A stretch of 64,000 nucleotides of DNA from Joostella atrarenae (GCF_021764745.1 NZ_JAETXX010000009.1:62001-126000), one strand, 5' to 3'. Positions 1-7,887 are shown, counted from the stretch's first letter. Notes: generated by a model from the sequence alone, not told the origin. A program made the numbers and translations.

Positions 1-150
1 TGTGATTCCTTGACTTTGATTACTTAAAACTACTTCTACCCCAGAAACTGGAATGTTACTTTGAATATCTATCACAGAGACTGTGATGTCTTGTTGAGAA
101 AATGCTGATATAGTTATAAATAGCATTCCCCAGAACAATAAATTTTTCAT
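1..150 (-). CDS. N-terminus of an outer-membrane receptor-like protein (partial)
   Basis: The reverse strand reads from an ATG at 148-150 off the left edge of the window, giving 50 residues. It opens with a signal peptide (KNLLFWGMLFITISAFSQ) and continues QDITVSVIDIQSNIPVSGVEVVLSNQ, split here as QDITVSVIDIQSNIPVSG then VEVVLSNQ, which is the start of a carboxypeptidase-regulatory-like beta-sandwich. In Bacteroidota that domain usually precedes a TonB-dependent receptor plug and barrel, so a receptor is the best guess, but only the first domain is visible and other exported proteins also start this way. It lies 105 bases downstream of the DUF2064 gene on the same strand. Confidence 0.6.
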   Translation of the reverse strand, partial: MKNLLFWGMLFITISAFSQQDITVSVIDIQSNIPVSGVEVVLSNQSQGIT

Positions 151-255
151 ATAAAATTTAAGTTGTTGGCTATAATATTTCTTAAGATTGATTTCTACTA
201 TGATTTTTAAATCACTAATTATAAAGTGATTAAATCATAATAATATATGTAAGTA

Positions 256-933
256 TTATGCCAACAAAGGAGATCCCTTATTAAAGTAGCGTTGTGATTT
301 TCTGTTCTCGAAAAACTGAAGGGATTGATAAAAAACGATGGTGCTCTCTGAAAGAATAGCGAGAATAATAAGATGTAAAACTCTAGAAATTTTACGATGA
401 AAACTGTGGATTCTCTTTATATCTAATTCCTTATCAATATCAATAAGAGTTTCTAGTTTAAATATACTCTCTTTGGATTTTTTTATAAGTGTTTCTACTT
501 CTTTTAAAACCTTATTAGAGTTCCATGATATATTTAAAAACTCTTTTTTATTGAAAAGTTCCTTCTGAATTCCCATAAGGTAAAATCCACCGTCCGAAGA
601 AGGACCTAAAACAGTTTCTCCTCTCTCTAACCTTTTTGCTGTAGCTAGAAGATGCTTCGTTTTTAACTGAGGGGAATCATTCCCAATAGTTATTACATTC
701 TTATAATCATTATTAAAAACTGTTTGGATTGCATTTGTAAAGCGCTCTCCAAAAGAATTACCTACTTGTTCTTTATCAGTAATTAAAAAATAGGGAATGT
801 TAGAGTTCTTAACTATTTTAAGAACATATTTATTGAGCTCGTTGAATAAAATTTCACTTTTACGTATCGACTTATTGGCTTTTTCAGCACTTCCAGAATT
901 AGCAAAAATTAATATCGCAGTATCTTTGAACAT
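256..933 (-). CDS. DUF2064 / TIGR04282-family glycosyltransferase-like protein
   Basis: A 225-residue protein with a GT-A-like nucleotidyl/glycosyl transferase fold. Family marks are the start AILIFANSGSAEKANK, the segment TIGNDSPQLKTKHLL (residues about 82-96, the usual G-x-D-x-P-x-L site) and LGPSSDGGFYLMG (about 109-121). The family is related to MobA/CofC-type transferases; the substrate is not known. The last 60 residues form an extension with a hydrophobic stretch (VLHLIILAILSESTIVFY) and end in FNKGSPLLA, beyond the usual end of the domain, so it may touch the membrane. It sits alone between the UspA-like gene and the receptor start. Confidence 0.7.
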   Translation of the reverse strand: MFKDTAILIFANSGSAEKANKSIRKSEILFNELNKYVLKIVKNSNIPYFLITDKEQVGNSFGERFTNAIQTVFNNDYKNVITIGNDSPQLKTKHLLATAKRLERGETVLGPSSDGGFYLMGIQKELFNKKEFLNISWNSNKVLKEVETLIKKSKESIFKLETLIDIDKELDIKRIHSFHRKISRVLHLIILAILSESTIVFYQSLQFFENRKSQRYFNKGSPLLA

Positions 934-1051
934 TCGCTCGTAAAATGAATTTTTCTTGTAGTCTCAAAAATATCAAATTCATTACAGAGTTGTTAACTTT
1001 TTTGGGAAATAAAAAAGTTCTATATAATAATATCCTACTATGAATTGATTC

Positions 1052-1693
1052 TTAAAGCCTTATATGATGAGCGAGATGTAAATACATATTTTGAAAGTTT
1101 CCTAAATCTATCAAACCATGTATTTCTTCATGCTCTTCTACTGTATTATTTTTTAGTAGCATTACTGGGCCGTCATTTAAAGTATTTTGCAAATCAGCAA
1201 AAGAAATATTTTTAGCTTGAATTTTATAAGTAGGTTTAGAATTACAAGTATTTGGCACTATAAGAATAGGAAGCTTATTAATGTTTTTAATAATCGTTTT
1301 AGTATTTCGACCTAAAATTTTATTCTTTTTATTTGAATCCCCTTTAGCTGCAATTAAAATTTCATCTATATCTAATTGAGAAATTAGCTTTTGAGTTGCA
1401 TTTAATAAGCTTCCTGATTTAGCTATCATAAAATACTCATGCGCTGCATCAGTATCAAAGAAAGCTAGCTTATTGAGTAATTGCTCTAACTTTTCGTTAG
1501 AATTATTTGCTGATGAATTATGGAATGCTTCATAAGGATCTAAATAGTTTAAAGAATCAAGACCATGCTTTTCTTCTGAAAAAGAGTTTAAAATATAAAA
1601 TTTACATGGGATATTCTCATATAACGATATGGTATATTTTAAAGCGTTCCATGCATTTTCGGAAAAATCAGTTAAAAATAAAATATTTTTCAT
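1052..1693 (-). CDS. UspA-type universal stress protein
   Basis: A 213-residue cytoplasmic protein beginning MKNILFLTDFSENAWNAL, the beta1/alpha1 segment of the UspA alpha/beta fold, with an ILIAAKGDSNKKNKILGRNT segment (about 113-132) resembling the G-x2-G-x9-G nucleotide-binding loop and a LPILIVPN strand closing the domain at about 141-148. The C-terminal 60 residues are a partial second unit without a nucleotide loop, which is common in Bacteroidota Usp proteins. It is the last member of a same-strand stress block running from the glutamate dehydrogenase. Family members help cells through starvation or low oxygen; the exact role here is inference. Confidence 0.8.
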   Translation of the reverse strand: MKNILFLTDFSENAWNALKYTISLYENIPCKFYILNSFSEEKHGLDSLNYLDPYEAFHNSSANNSNEKLEQLLNKLAFFDTDAAHEYFMIAKSGSLLNATQKLISQLDIDEILIAAKGDSNKKNKILGRNTKTIIKNINKLPILIVPNTCNSKPTYKIQAKNISFADLQNTLNDGPVMLLKNNTVEEHEEIHGLIDLGNFQNMYLHLAHHIRL

Positions 1694-1754
1694 CGTTATA
1701 TATTTTAGGTTTGTTTTAAATCACTTATAAGCTCTTTACATTATTATCAATTTA

Positions 1755-2144
1755 TTACAGTCGTGTATAGATCAACATTTTTGAATAGAAAGTAAGCTTA
1801 AACGTCTTTACACGCTCTATAAAATCGAGATATACCTTTCTACATTTCTCATGATTCCCCAGATAAAATGTGTCACAATCTACCGTATCACACTCTATAC
1901 TCATCCCTAAACTTACATCATATCGATACAAATCTTTAAGTACAATTGCGTTACTCCTTCTTAACTCCTTTAAAGCATTACTTATGTTTATATCTTTAAT
2001 TAATTGCTCCTCTATTTTTATGAAATAGTTTAATTCTGAATTGATAAATTCTAAATGATCTGTCCAGTTCCCTACTTCTTCTTTATCCTTCTTCTTCATT
2101 ATAAAGGAGTCGTCTTCGTGATTATAAAAAAGTTGTTCTCTCAT
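1755..2144 (-). CDS. small helical protein of unknown function
   Basis: A 129-residue protein with no family I can name. It is predicted to be mostly helical, has no signal peptide, and carries a Cys/His cluster near residues 85-101 (ECDTVDCDTFYLGNHEKC), which could bind metal or be redox active. It begins 2 bases after the stop of the GreA-like gene, so the two are almost certainly cotranscribed. Its place beside UspA-like and GreA-like genes suggests a part in stress or starvation physiology, by association only. Confidence 0.7.
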   Translation of the reverse strand: MREQLFYNHEDDSFIMKKKDKEEVGNWTDHLEFINSELNYFIKIEEQLIKDINISNALKELRRSNAIVLKDLYRYDVSLGMSIECDTVDCDTFYLGNHEKCRKVYLDFIERVKTFKLTFYSKMLIYTRL

Positions 2145-2146
2145 TG

Positions 2147-2557
2147 TTAGCTATTAATGTTTGATAATTCTTGTTGCGCAACGTATGTTACTGTAATTTC
2201 TTTCTTTCCAGAAGGGAGTTCCCAATAAAAAACATCACCTAAAGCATGTCCCATTACAGCGGTTCCCATTGGAGATAAAACGGAAAGTTTATTGTTCTTT
2301 AAGTCGGCTTTATTAGCTACTACCAGTTGAAACTCTTTTGTCCATCCTCCTTCTAAAGAAACCCTTACTATAGAATTAAATCTAACTACATCATCAGGTA
2401 AATCCGTTTCATTACTAATTATGGCAGTCTCTAATTCATCCATTAATTGCTTAATAGATTTTTTAAATATTACATCTTGATAATAATTGGAAAGGCTAAG
2501 CATCTGCTTTAAAAGCACATATTCCTTTTTTTCTATGATTAACTGTTTATACTTCAT
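2147..2557 (-). CDS. GreA/GreB-Rnk family transcription elongation factor-like protein
   Basis: A 136-residue protein. Residues about 58-132 form the FKBP-like C-terminal domain of GreA/GreB (VRFNSIVRVS, then LSVLSPMGTAVMGHALGDVF, then GKKEITV). The N-terminal 50 residues are too short for the full Gre coiled coil and lack an obvious acidic tip, so it is more like Rnk, the RNA polymerase-binding regulator, than a transcript-cleavage factor. It heads a two-gene unit with the helical protein and lies 99 bases downstream of gdhA, separated from it by a rod-like hairpin. Confidence 0.8.
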   Translation of the reverse strand: MKYKQLIIEKKEYVLLKQMLSLSNYYQDVIFKKSIKQLMDELETAIISNETDLPDDVVRFNSIVRVSLEGGWTKEFQLVVANKADLKNNKLSVLSPMGTAVMGHALGDVFYWELPSGKKEITVTYVAQQELSNINS

Positions 2558-2575
2558 TTTTATACGCTTTATAGG

Positions 2576-2628
2576 AAAAGCAAACTGCTAAAACACCATG
2601 AACGCTCGGTGTAATAGCAAATGCTTTT
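2576..2628 (-). terminator. rod-like hairpin between gdhA and the gre-like gene
   Basis: The sequence forms one long stem made of three perfectly paired blocks separated by small A-rich internal loops: AAAAGCA with TGCTTTT, TGCTA with TAGCA, and ACACC with GGTGT, around a 10-base loop. On the minus strand it ends in a TTTTCC run, suitable for a terminator or attenuator after gdhA. Confidence 0.6.
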
Positions 2629-2656
2629 CTTCAGTCTAAAACTTTATATCTAAATC

Positions 2657-3946
2657 CTATGGGAAAATTCCTCTTTGAATATATGCCTGCTCCAATCTTT
2701 CTATTGCTATAATAAAAGCAGCTGTTCTTCTATCTACTCCTCTTTTTTCTGAAACATTTATTACTTTAGTAAAAGACTCCTTTAACTTTTTCTCAAGCTT
2801 TTCCATTACTTCCTCTAAAGACCAAATCTCTCCATTTCTATTCTGTAACCACTCAAAGTAGCTTCCTATAACTCCCCCTGAATTACATAAAATATCTGGA
2901 AGAATATCTACACCCCTAGCAAGCAACATCTGTTCTGCCTCTACATCTGTAGGTCCATTTGCTCCCTCTGCAATAACGGAAGCTTTAATACTTGATGCAT
3001 TCTCTACCGTTATCTGATTTCCTAGTGCAGCAGGAATACATATATCACAATCCAATGCAAAGAAATCTTCTGATGGAAGGCTACTGCTATCTTTAAATCC
3101 TACAATGTTTCCTTGACTCTTATTATAAGCAAATAGAGACTCAACATCTATTCCTTCTGAATTTGAAATACTTCCAAAAGCATCTTGAACTCCTACCATT
3201 TTTGCTCCTTCATTCTCTAAAAAGTGAGCTGCCCAATAGCCTACATTCCCAAAACCTTGAACTATAAATTTCTTTCCGCTTAAATCCACTTTGTTGTGAG
3301 CCGCCCAGAATTTAATACATAAAAACACTCCATATCCTGTTGCACGATCCCTCCCTTCAGAACCACCAGCTCCAATAGGTTTTCCTGTAACAACATGCAT
3401 ATTTGTAGAACGTTCATTTGGAGATTTTGTAGACATAAACGTATCTAAAATCCATGCCATTGTCTGCGGATTCGTATTTACATCTGGCGCAGGAATATCT
3501 AATTCCGGACCAATATTATCTCCTAGCGCATAGGTAAATCTTCTTGTAATTCTCTCTAATTCTGATGTAGAATATTTAGAAGGGTCTAATTGTATCCCTC
3601 CTTTTGCTCCTCCATAAGGTAATCCTGCAAGCGATGTTTTCCAGGTCATCCACATTGCTAATGCTCTTGCGGCATCAATATCTACTGTTGGATGATATCT
3701 TAGTCCCCCTTTATAAGGCCCTAATGCGTTGTTGTGTTGCACACGATATCCTGTAAATACCTCTACATCTCCATTATCCATTTTTACTGGAAAATGAACA
3801 ACCAACTCATTATTTGTAATACTTAATATCTTGCGGATATTTTTATTAAGATCAATAATATCTGACGCGTGGTTGAATTGTCGCATCACATTATTTAACA
3901 TCCCTTGTTTCTGAGGTGCTTTCTTATTTATTTCTTTTGTAACCAT
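2657..3946 (-). CDS. gdhA: glutamate dehydrogenase (Glu/Leu/Phe/Val family)
   Basis: A 429-residue enzyme that interconverts glutamate with 2-oxoglutarate and ammonia, joining carbon and nitrogen metabolism. The substrate-binding block GPYKGGLRYHP and the following LPYGGAKGGI segment with the catalytic lysine are intact, as is the Rossmann loop GFGNVGYWAA at about 233-242. Full length for the class that includes NAD-preferring clostridial-type enzymes. It starts 56 bases after the stop of the small Cys-rich gene with no clear terminator between, so it may also be read from the sigma-54 promoter upstream of that gene. That would fit nitrogen-linked NtrC-type control, but this is inference. Confidence 0.92.
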   Translation of the reverse strand: MVTKEINKKAPQKQGMLNNVMRQFNHASDIIDLNKNIRKILSITNNELVVHFPVKMDNGDVEVFTGYRVQHNNALGPYKGGLRYHPTVDIDAARALAMWMTWKTSLAGLPYGGAKGGIQLDPSKYSTSELERITRRFTYALGDNIGPELDIPAPDVNTNPQTMAWILDTFMSTKSPNERSTNMHVVTGKPIGAGGSEGRDRATGYGVFLCIKFWAAHNKVDLSGKKFIVQGFGNVGYWAAHFLENEGAKMVGVQDAFGSISNSEGIDVESLFAYNKSQGNIVGFKDSSSLPSEDFFALDCDICIPAALGNQITVENASSIKASVIAEGANGPTDVEAEQMLLARGVDILPDILCNSGGVIGSYFEWLQNRNGEIWSLEEVMEKLEKKLKESFTKVINVSEKRGVDRRTAAFIIAIERLEQAYIQRGIFP

Positions 3947-4002
3947 TTTGTTGTATTTCTATTTTTAATAAAGGCTGTAAGCTTTCTTAATTAGTTTAAA
4001 AA

Positions 4003-4140
4003 TTAACTTGCCAAGACTGTTCTATAATCGTTCTTGTTTTCATGTTCACTACATGTTATAACAAATTGCTTATTCAATGTAAGCACGCAATTGTTTAAAA
4101 ATTTACATGTAGAGCATATACTTTTGCTATAGTTTTCCAT
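4003..4140 (-). CDS. 45-residue four-cysteine protein downstream of a sigma-54 promoter
   Basis: The frame is open further upstream to 4230, but the sigma-54 promoter at 4169-4184 would lie inside that longer version, so the ATG at 4138-4140 is chosen. The 45-residue product (start MENYSKSICSTCKFLNNC) has a C-x2-C-x5-C group and a fourth Cys in ITCSEHE, suggesting zinc or an iron-sulfur site. There is no signal peptide. I do not recognise a named family. It sits between the NtrC-like regulator and gdhA, and is the first gene after the promoter, so it is a likely direct target of that two-component system. Confidence 0.6.
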   Translation of the reverse strand: MENYSKSICSTCKFLNNCVLTLNKQFVITCSEHENKNDYRTVLAS

Positions 4141-4167
4141 TGTTATAAATATTTCTACAATACACTT

Positions 4168-4184
4168 GGCAACAGCTGTGCCAA
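4168..4184 (-). promoter_or_regulatory. sigma-54 (RpoN) promoter
   Basis: The minus strand reads TTGGCACAGCTGTTGCC. This matches the consensus TGGCAC-N5-TTGC: the -24 GG is at 4182-4181, the -12 GC at 4170-4169, and exactly 10 bases separate them. Transcription would start near 4157, about 17 bases before the ATG of the Cys-rich protein. Confidence 0.8.
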
Positions 4185-4270
4185 TAATAACAAAAGACTT
4201 TAACTTAAAAATTAAAGTATTGAAATACAAAACGTTATGTTGTTTTTATAAATGAATGTAAAAAAGTGTA

Positions 4271-4307
4271 TTGGGGAAGGAATCCCCAAGTGGGAACGAA
4301 TGCCCCA
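4271..4307. promoter_or_regulatory. two tandem dyads: candidate enhancer (UAS) for the NtrC-like regulator
   Basis: Two inverted repeats lie side by side. The first, TTGGGGAAGGAATCCCCAA at 4271-4289, has perfect 7-base arms. The second, TGGGAACGAATGCCCCA at 4291-4307, is a looser copy. Their centres are 19 bases apart (about two helical turns) and lie roughly 120 and 140 bases upstream of the predicted sigma-54 start, the usual enhancer position for NtrC-family activators. There is no T-run, so a terminator is less likely. Confidence 0.6.
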
Positions 4308-4375
4308 GGGTATTTTCTGACGTTAAATTGAAGAGGTACTATTGCACTTCTTATAAACTGAAAAATTAGAGATTA

Positions 4376-5695
4376 TTAGTCTAATTTATTACGAAGTGTT
4401 TTTCGATCGATTCCTAGAATCTCTGCCGCCTTCGTTTTATTATTAGCAACAGAATCAAGTACTCTTTTAATGTACCTTTTTTCCATCTCTGCAAGGGTGA
4501 CTAATTCTTCTTCAGGAAAATCTATTTTATACTTTAAAGTATCTGGCACATGTGATAATTCTATACTTTTATCACACATAATTACGGCTCTTTGGATACA
4601 GTTTTCTAGTTCACGTATATTCCCAGGCCAAGAATATCTTAAAAACAAATCTATTACATTCGGACTTATCGTAACATATCTGTCTTTATACTCCAAACCA
4701 TATTTCCTAACAAATTTGTCTACCAATAATGGAATATCACTTTTACGATCTCGCAATGGTGGAGATTTTATATCGACAACTGCTAATCTATAATATAAGT
4801 CCTCACGGAACTTTTCTTGACGAACAAGCTCCATTAAATTACTATTTGTTGCTGCAATTACCCGCACATCTATCTCTTGAGGCTTTTGAGATCCTACTCT
4901 AATGATTTCCTTTTCTTGTAAAACTCTCAATAAACTATTTTGAACCTTTGGAGAAGCGTTTCCTATTTCATCTAAAAAAATAGTCCCACCATTTGCAGCT
5001 TGAAAAAAACCATTTCTCGATTCATTAGCGCCTGTAAAAGCTCCCTTTTCATAACCAAAAAGTTCTGCTTCCAAAAGATTCTCCGGGATTGCTCCACAGT
5101 TTACAGCTATAAAAGGAGCTCTTGCATACTTTCCATGATAATGAATCGCTCTAGCAATAACCTCTTTTCCTGTTCCACTTTCTCCCTGTACAAGTACTGT
5201 TGCCTTTATATCTTTTACACGCCCTATGATATCTTTTATTACATTAAAAGCTTCAGACTGCCCTATGAGTTCATCATACTTTGGAGCTGTTTTAGAATCA
5301 ATTTTTTCTTTTCTAACAAGCTTGGTATTCACTAACGATTTATCGATAGCATTTTTAAGCTCCTCTTTTGTAAAAGGCTTCACTAAATAATCTACCACTC
5401 CAGATTTCCCCATTTCCAAAGAACCTTTAGCAGAAATATATCCTGAAACTACTAAAACAGGCATCTTAGGATAATGTTCAGACACATATTTTATAAGCTG
5501 AAAACCATCTACTTCTGGCATCTGTAAATCTGTTACCAATAAATCGATTGTATTTCCTTTTAGAATTGTTACAGCTTCCTTTACTGAAACTGCTTTGAAA
5601 ATATAGAAATTTAAAGCGTTTAGTTGACGCTGAAGCAATTCTAAAATATGAATATCGTCATCTACGATTAATATGTTCTCTTTTTGGTATGACAT
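4376..5695 (-). CDS. NtrC-family sigma-54-dependent response regulator
   Basis: A 439-residue activator with three parts: a receiver domain (residues 1-120, phosphoacceptor Asp56 in VTDLQMP, Lys106 in VKPF), a sigma-54 AAA+ domain (about 140-380, Walker A GESGTGKE at 171-178, sigma-54-contact loop GAFTGA at 218-223), and a Fis-type helix-turn-helix at the end (KTKAAEILGIDRKTLRNKL). All key residues are present, so it should be a working activator. The gene follows its kinase by 3 bases. The sigma-54 promoter and tandem dyads just beyond its own stop are the obvious first target. Confidence 0.93.
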   Translation of the reverse strand: MSYQKENILIVDDDIHILELLQRQLNALNFYIFKAVSVKEAVTILKGNTIDLLVTDLQMPEVDGFQLIKYVSEHYPKMPVLVVSGYISAKGSLEMGKSGVVDYLVKPFTKEELKNAIDKSLVNTKLVRKEKIDSKTAPKYDELIGQSEAFNVIKDIIGRVKDIKATVLVQGESGTGKEVIARAIHYHGKYARAPFIAVNCGAIPENLLEAELFGYEKGAFTGANESRNGFFQAANGGTIFLDEIGNASPKVQNSLLRVLQEKEIIRVGSQKPQEIDVRVIAATNSNLMELVRQEKFREDLYYRLAVVDIKSPPLRDRKSDIPLLVDKFVRKYGLEYKDRYVTISPNVIDLFLRYSWPGNIRELENCIQRAVIMCDKSIELSHVPDTLKYKIDFPEEELVTLAEMEKRYIKRVLDSVANNKTKAAEILGIDRKTLRNKLD

Positions 5696-5698
5696 GAT

Positions 5699-6787
5699 TT
5701 AACTTTCAGGGAAATTTATAGTAAAAATAGTTCCTTTTGGAGTATTTGGAGAGTGTTTTATAGTTCCTTTATGACTATTTATTATTCCATGAACAACACT
5801 TAGCCCCAGTCCTGATCCATCTCCTGTAGGTTTAGTTGTAAAAAAAGGCTCATATACTTTGTCTTCAATCCCTTCAGGAATTCCAGACCCTTCATCGATA
5901 ATCTCTATTTGAACTCCAGAATTAACCCTTTTAATAATAATATCGATTGTACTCTCTTCCGGAGAAGCATAAATAGCATTCATTATAAGATTAAATAATA
6001 CCTGAGTGAGTTGAATCTCATCTGCACCAACTTCTATTTCTGAAGGTTCAATAACAAGTGTGCGTTGGATATTTTTATTTTTAAAAGATGGCTTTAATAA
6101 ATTTAAAACATTCTCAACAATAGGTTTTAAAGCTACTTTCTCCATTTGCTGAGGAACTTCACAAGCAAAAAACATAAGCTTCTTTACTATTTCTCGAGAG
6201 AAAATAGCACTCTCTTTAATCCTTCCTAAATCCTGCAAATGCTGTTCATTCTTTATCTCATCTTCCAAAAGCTCCGTAAAACCTAATATATTAGTAAGCG
6301 GTGTATTTAATTCATGGGCTATTCCTGCTGTAATTTCACCCAAAATATTCAACCGATCGGTACGCTCCATCTGCTTTTTCATGAGGGTTTCACTATCCCT
6401 TATCTGTTTCCTTTCAAGGAGATTTCCTATTTCAAGACTTATATTATTAAGGAGTTGCTTCTCTTCTTCTAAAAAATCTTGCTCAGAAAATTTTTCAGAA
6501 GGATACCCTATTACAATTTCTCCTTCAACTTCATTAAAAACCTTTATTGTTGCTTTAAGATAAACAGCATTTTTAACGGAATCGCCTTCTTTCAAGAAAT
6601 GATCGGCAGTTTTAATCCAAACAAAGCTATCATTTTCATATTGAACAGCACGCTTTAAACAATGCGTAATTGCCTGTAGAGAGATCTCTAACTGGCTATA
6701 ATCACAATTTACTATAATGGAAGTTACCTCATATAAACATGTGAGTTCCTTTATCCTCTCCCGTAATTTATCTTCAACTGTATTCAT
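5699..6787 (-). CDS. sensor histidine kinase paired with the NtrC-like regulator
   Basis: A 362-residue kinase with no membrane segment, so it senses an internal signal. Residues about 1-135 look GAF-like; the dimerisation/phosphoacceptor helix has His158 in AGIAHELNTPLTN; the ATPase domain carries the N box (NLIMNAIYAS), DEGSGIPEG and GDGSGLGLSVV. The class resembles NtrB/ZraS kinases with HisKA plus HATPase. It is the first gene of a two-gene operon with the regulator. The GAF-like part could bind a small molecule or a haem or iron-sulfur group, but I cannot tell which. Confidence 0.9.
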   Translation of the reverse strand: MNTVEDKLRERIKELTCLYEVTSIIVNCDYSQLEISLQAITHCLKRAVQYENDSFVWIKTADHFLKEGDSVKNAVYLKATIKVFNEVEGEIVIGYPSEKFSEQDFLEEEKQLLNNISLEIGNLLERKQIRDSETLMKKQMERTDRLNILGEITAGIAHELNTPLTNILGFTELLEDEIKNEQHLQDLGRIKESAIFSREIVKKLMFFACEVPQQMEKVALKPIVENVLNLLKPSFKNKNIQRTLVIEPSEIEVGADEIQLTQVLFNLIMNAIYASPEESTIDIIIKRVNSGVQIEIIDEGSGIPEGIEDKVYEPFFTTKPTGDGSGLGLSVVHGIINSHKGTIKHSPNTPKGTIFTINFPES

Positions 6788-6938
6788 AAGAATATATGGT
6801 AATTAGCATGTTTTAAAATTCATCATTTAACATTACAAACAATGAATCTATCCTAAATATAGTTATTGAATTATTCCTAAAAAATGTATTCCAATAATAA
6901 ACAATTATTAATTTATCGCCTATAAAAAAACTACTTAT

Positions 6939-6958
6939 AAAGTATTTTTATACTTTTG
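6939..6958 (+). promoter_or_regulatory. -7 box TACTTTTG inside an inverted repeat
   Basis: TACTTTTG at 6951-6958 fits the Bacteroidota -7 consensus TAnnTTTG, 36 bases before the isomerase-like gene. It overlaps a perfect dyad, AAAGTAT-TTTT-ATACTTT at 6939-6956, which could be an operator. No clear -33 TTTG is seen. Confidence 0.3.
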
Positions 6959-6993
6959 AAAGTACTAAATACTAACTATTTTACGCAATTATT

Positions 6994-7869
6994 ATGAAAT
7001 CAAACCTATTTATGGGTGCTTTCAAAGCATTCACAGTCGCTTCTGCGGCATTATTAATGTCCTGCCAAAGTGGTGGAGACAAATTTGGAGGATTAGCACT
7101 CTATACCCTTAGAGATGATATGGGAAAAAATACAGAAGCTACGTTAGATTCTGTTGCCAAAGCTGGTTATAAAAACATTGAAGCCGCTGGATATAGCGAT
7201 GGAAAGTTTTATAACATGACTCCTGAAGACTTTAAAAACCTTTTAGATGAAAAAGGACTTAAAGGAATTAGTACACACCAAGGAAGTGCTACATTAGACA
7301 ACATCGATGAAGAAATTGCTGCAGTAAAGGCTGCTGGCTTTACCTATTTCGTTATTCCAGTTCCTCCAATGGGACATTTTAAATATGATGAAAAAACGAA
7401 GACACTGGGAATGGATCCAGACTTAGATTTCATGATTAATTTCTTAAATACTGTTGGAAAAAAATGTGCTGATGCAGGATTGCAACTCCTTTACCATAAT
7501 CATGATTTCGAATTTAAGAAGGATGTAAATGGAATCGTTCCTATTGAATATTTCTTAGAAAAAACGGATCCTAAATACGTTAATTTCCAAATGGATTTAT
7601 ATTGGGTTACCAAAGCGGGAGCAGATCCTCTTTCTTATTTCGAAAAGTATCCTGGGCGTTTTAAATTATGGCATGTAAAAGACATGAGTAAAGACGGTAA
7701 ATTTGCTCCTGTAGGTGAAGGAACAATTGATTTTCAAAGAATTTGGGAGAAAAGAGACCTTTCTGGGATGAAATATTATATGGTAGAACAAGACCAGACT
7801 TTTCATCACACACCACTTGAAGCTATTAAAGTAAGCCATGAAGGACTTAAAACATTTGGTTTTAAATAG
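6994..7869 (+). CDS. lipoprotein sugar phosphate isomerase/epimerase-like TIM barrel
   Basis: A 291-residue protein of the xylose-isomerase-like TIM barrel family (AP endonuclease 2 fold). The N-terminus is a lipoprotein signal with lipobox LLMSC, so the mature protein is anchored on the periplasmic or outer face. Barrel marks are LYTLRDDM, YKNIEAAGYSDG, LYHNHDFEFK (metal-binding His/Asp/Glu), FQMDLYWVTKAG, LWHVKDM and MVEQDQ. Exported members occur in Bacteroidota sugar-degradation loci, often beside oxidoreductases, but none are adjacent here. The substrate is unknown. It stands alone, followed by a long hairpin. Confidence 0.85.
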   Translation: MKSNLFMGAFKAFTVASAALLMSCQSGGDKFGGLALYTLRDDMGKNTEATLDSVAKAGYKNIEAAGYSDGKFYNMTPEDFKNLLDEKGLKGISTHQGSATLDNIDEEIAAVKAAGFTYFVIPVPPMGHFKYDEKTKTLGMDPDLDFMINFLNTVGKKCADAGLQLLYHNHDFEFKKDVNGIVPIEYFLEKTDPKYVNFQMDLYWVTKAGADPLSYFEKYPGRFKLWHVKDMSKDGKFAPVGEGTIDFQRIWEKRDLSGMKYYMVEQDQTFHHTPLEAIKVSHEGLKTFGFK

Positions 7870-7887
7870 TCCTTTTTAATGTCTTTT

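Noticed and set aside
3947-4012. Second sigma-54 promoter directly before gdhA (TTGGCAAG on the minus strand)
   Set aside because: There is no GC at the required 10-base distance after the GG.
4003-4230. 75-residue version of the Cys-rich protein
   Set aside because: Its first 30 codons run over the sigma-54 promoter and have a non-signal, AT-driven composition; the ATG at 4138-4140 fits the predicted transcript.
4271-4307. Tandem dyads read as a terminator for the NtrC-like gene
   Set aside because: No T-run follows on the minus strand, and the spacing to the sigma-54 promoter fits an enhancer better.
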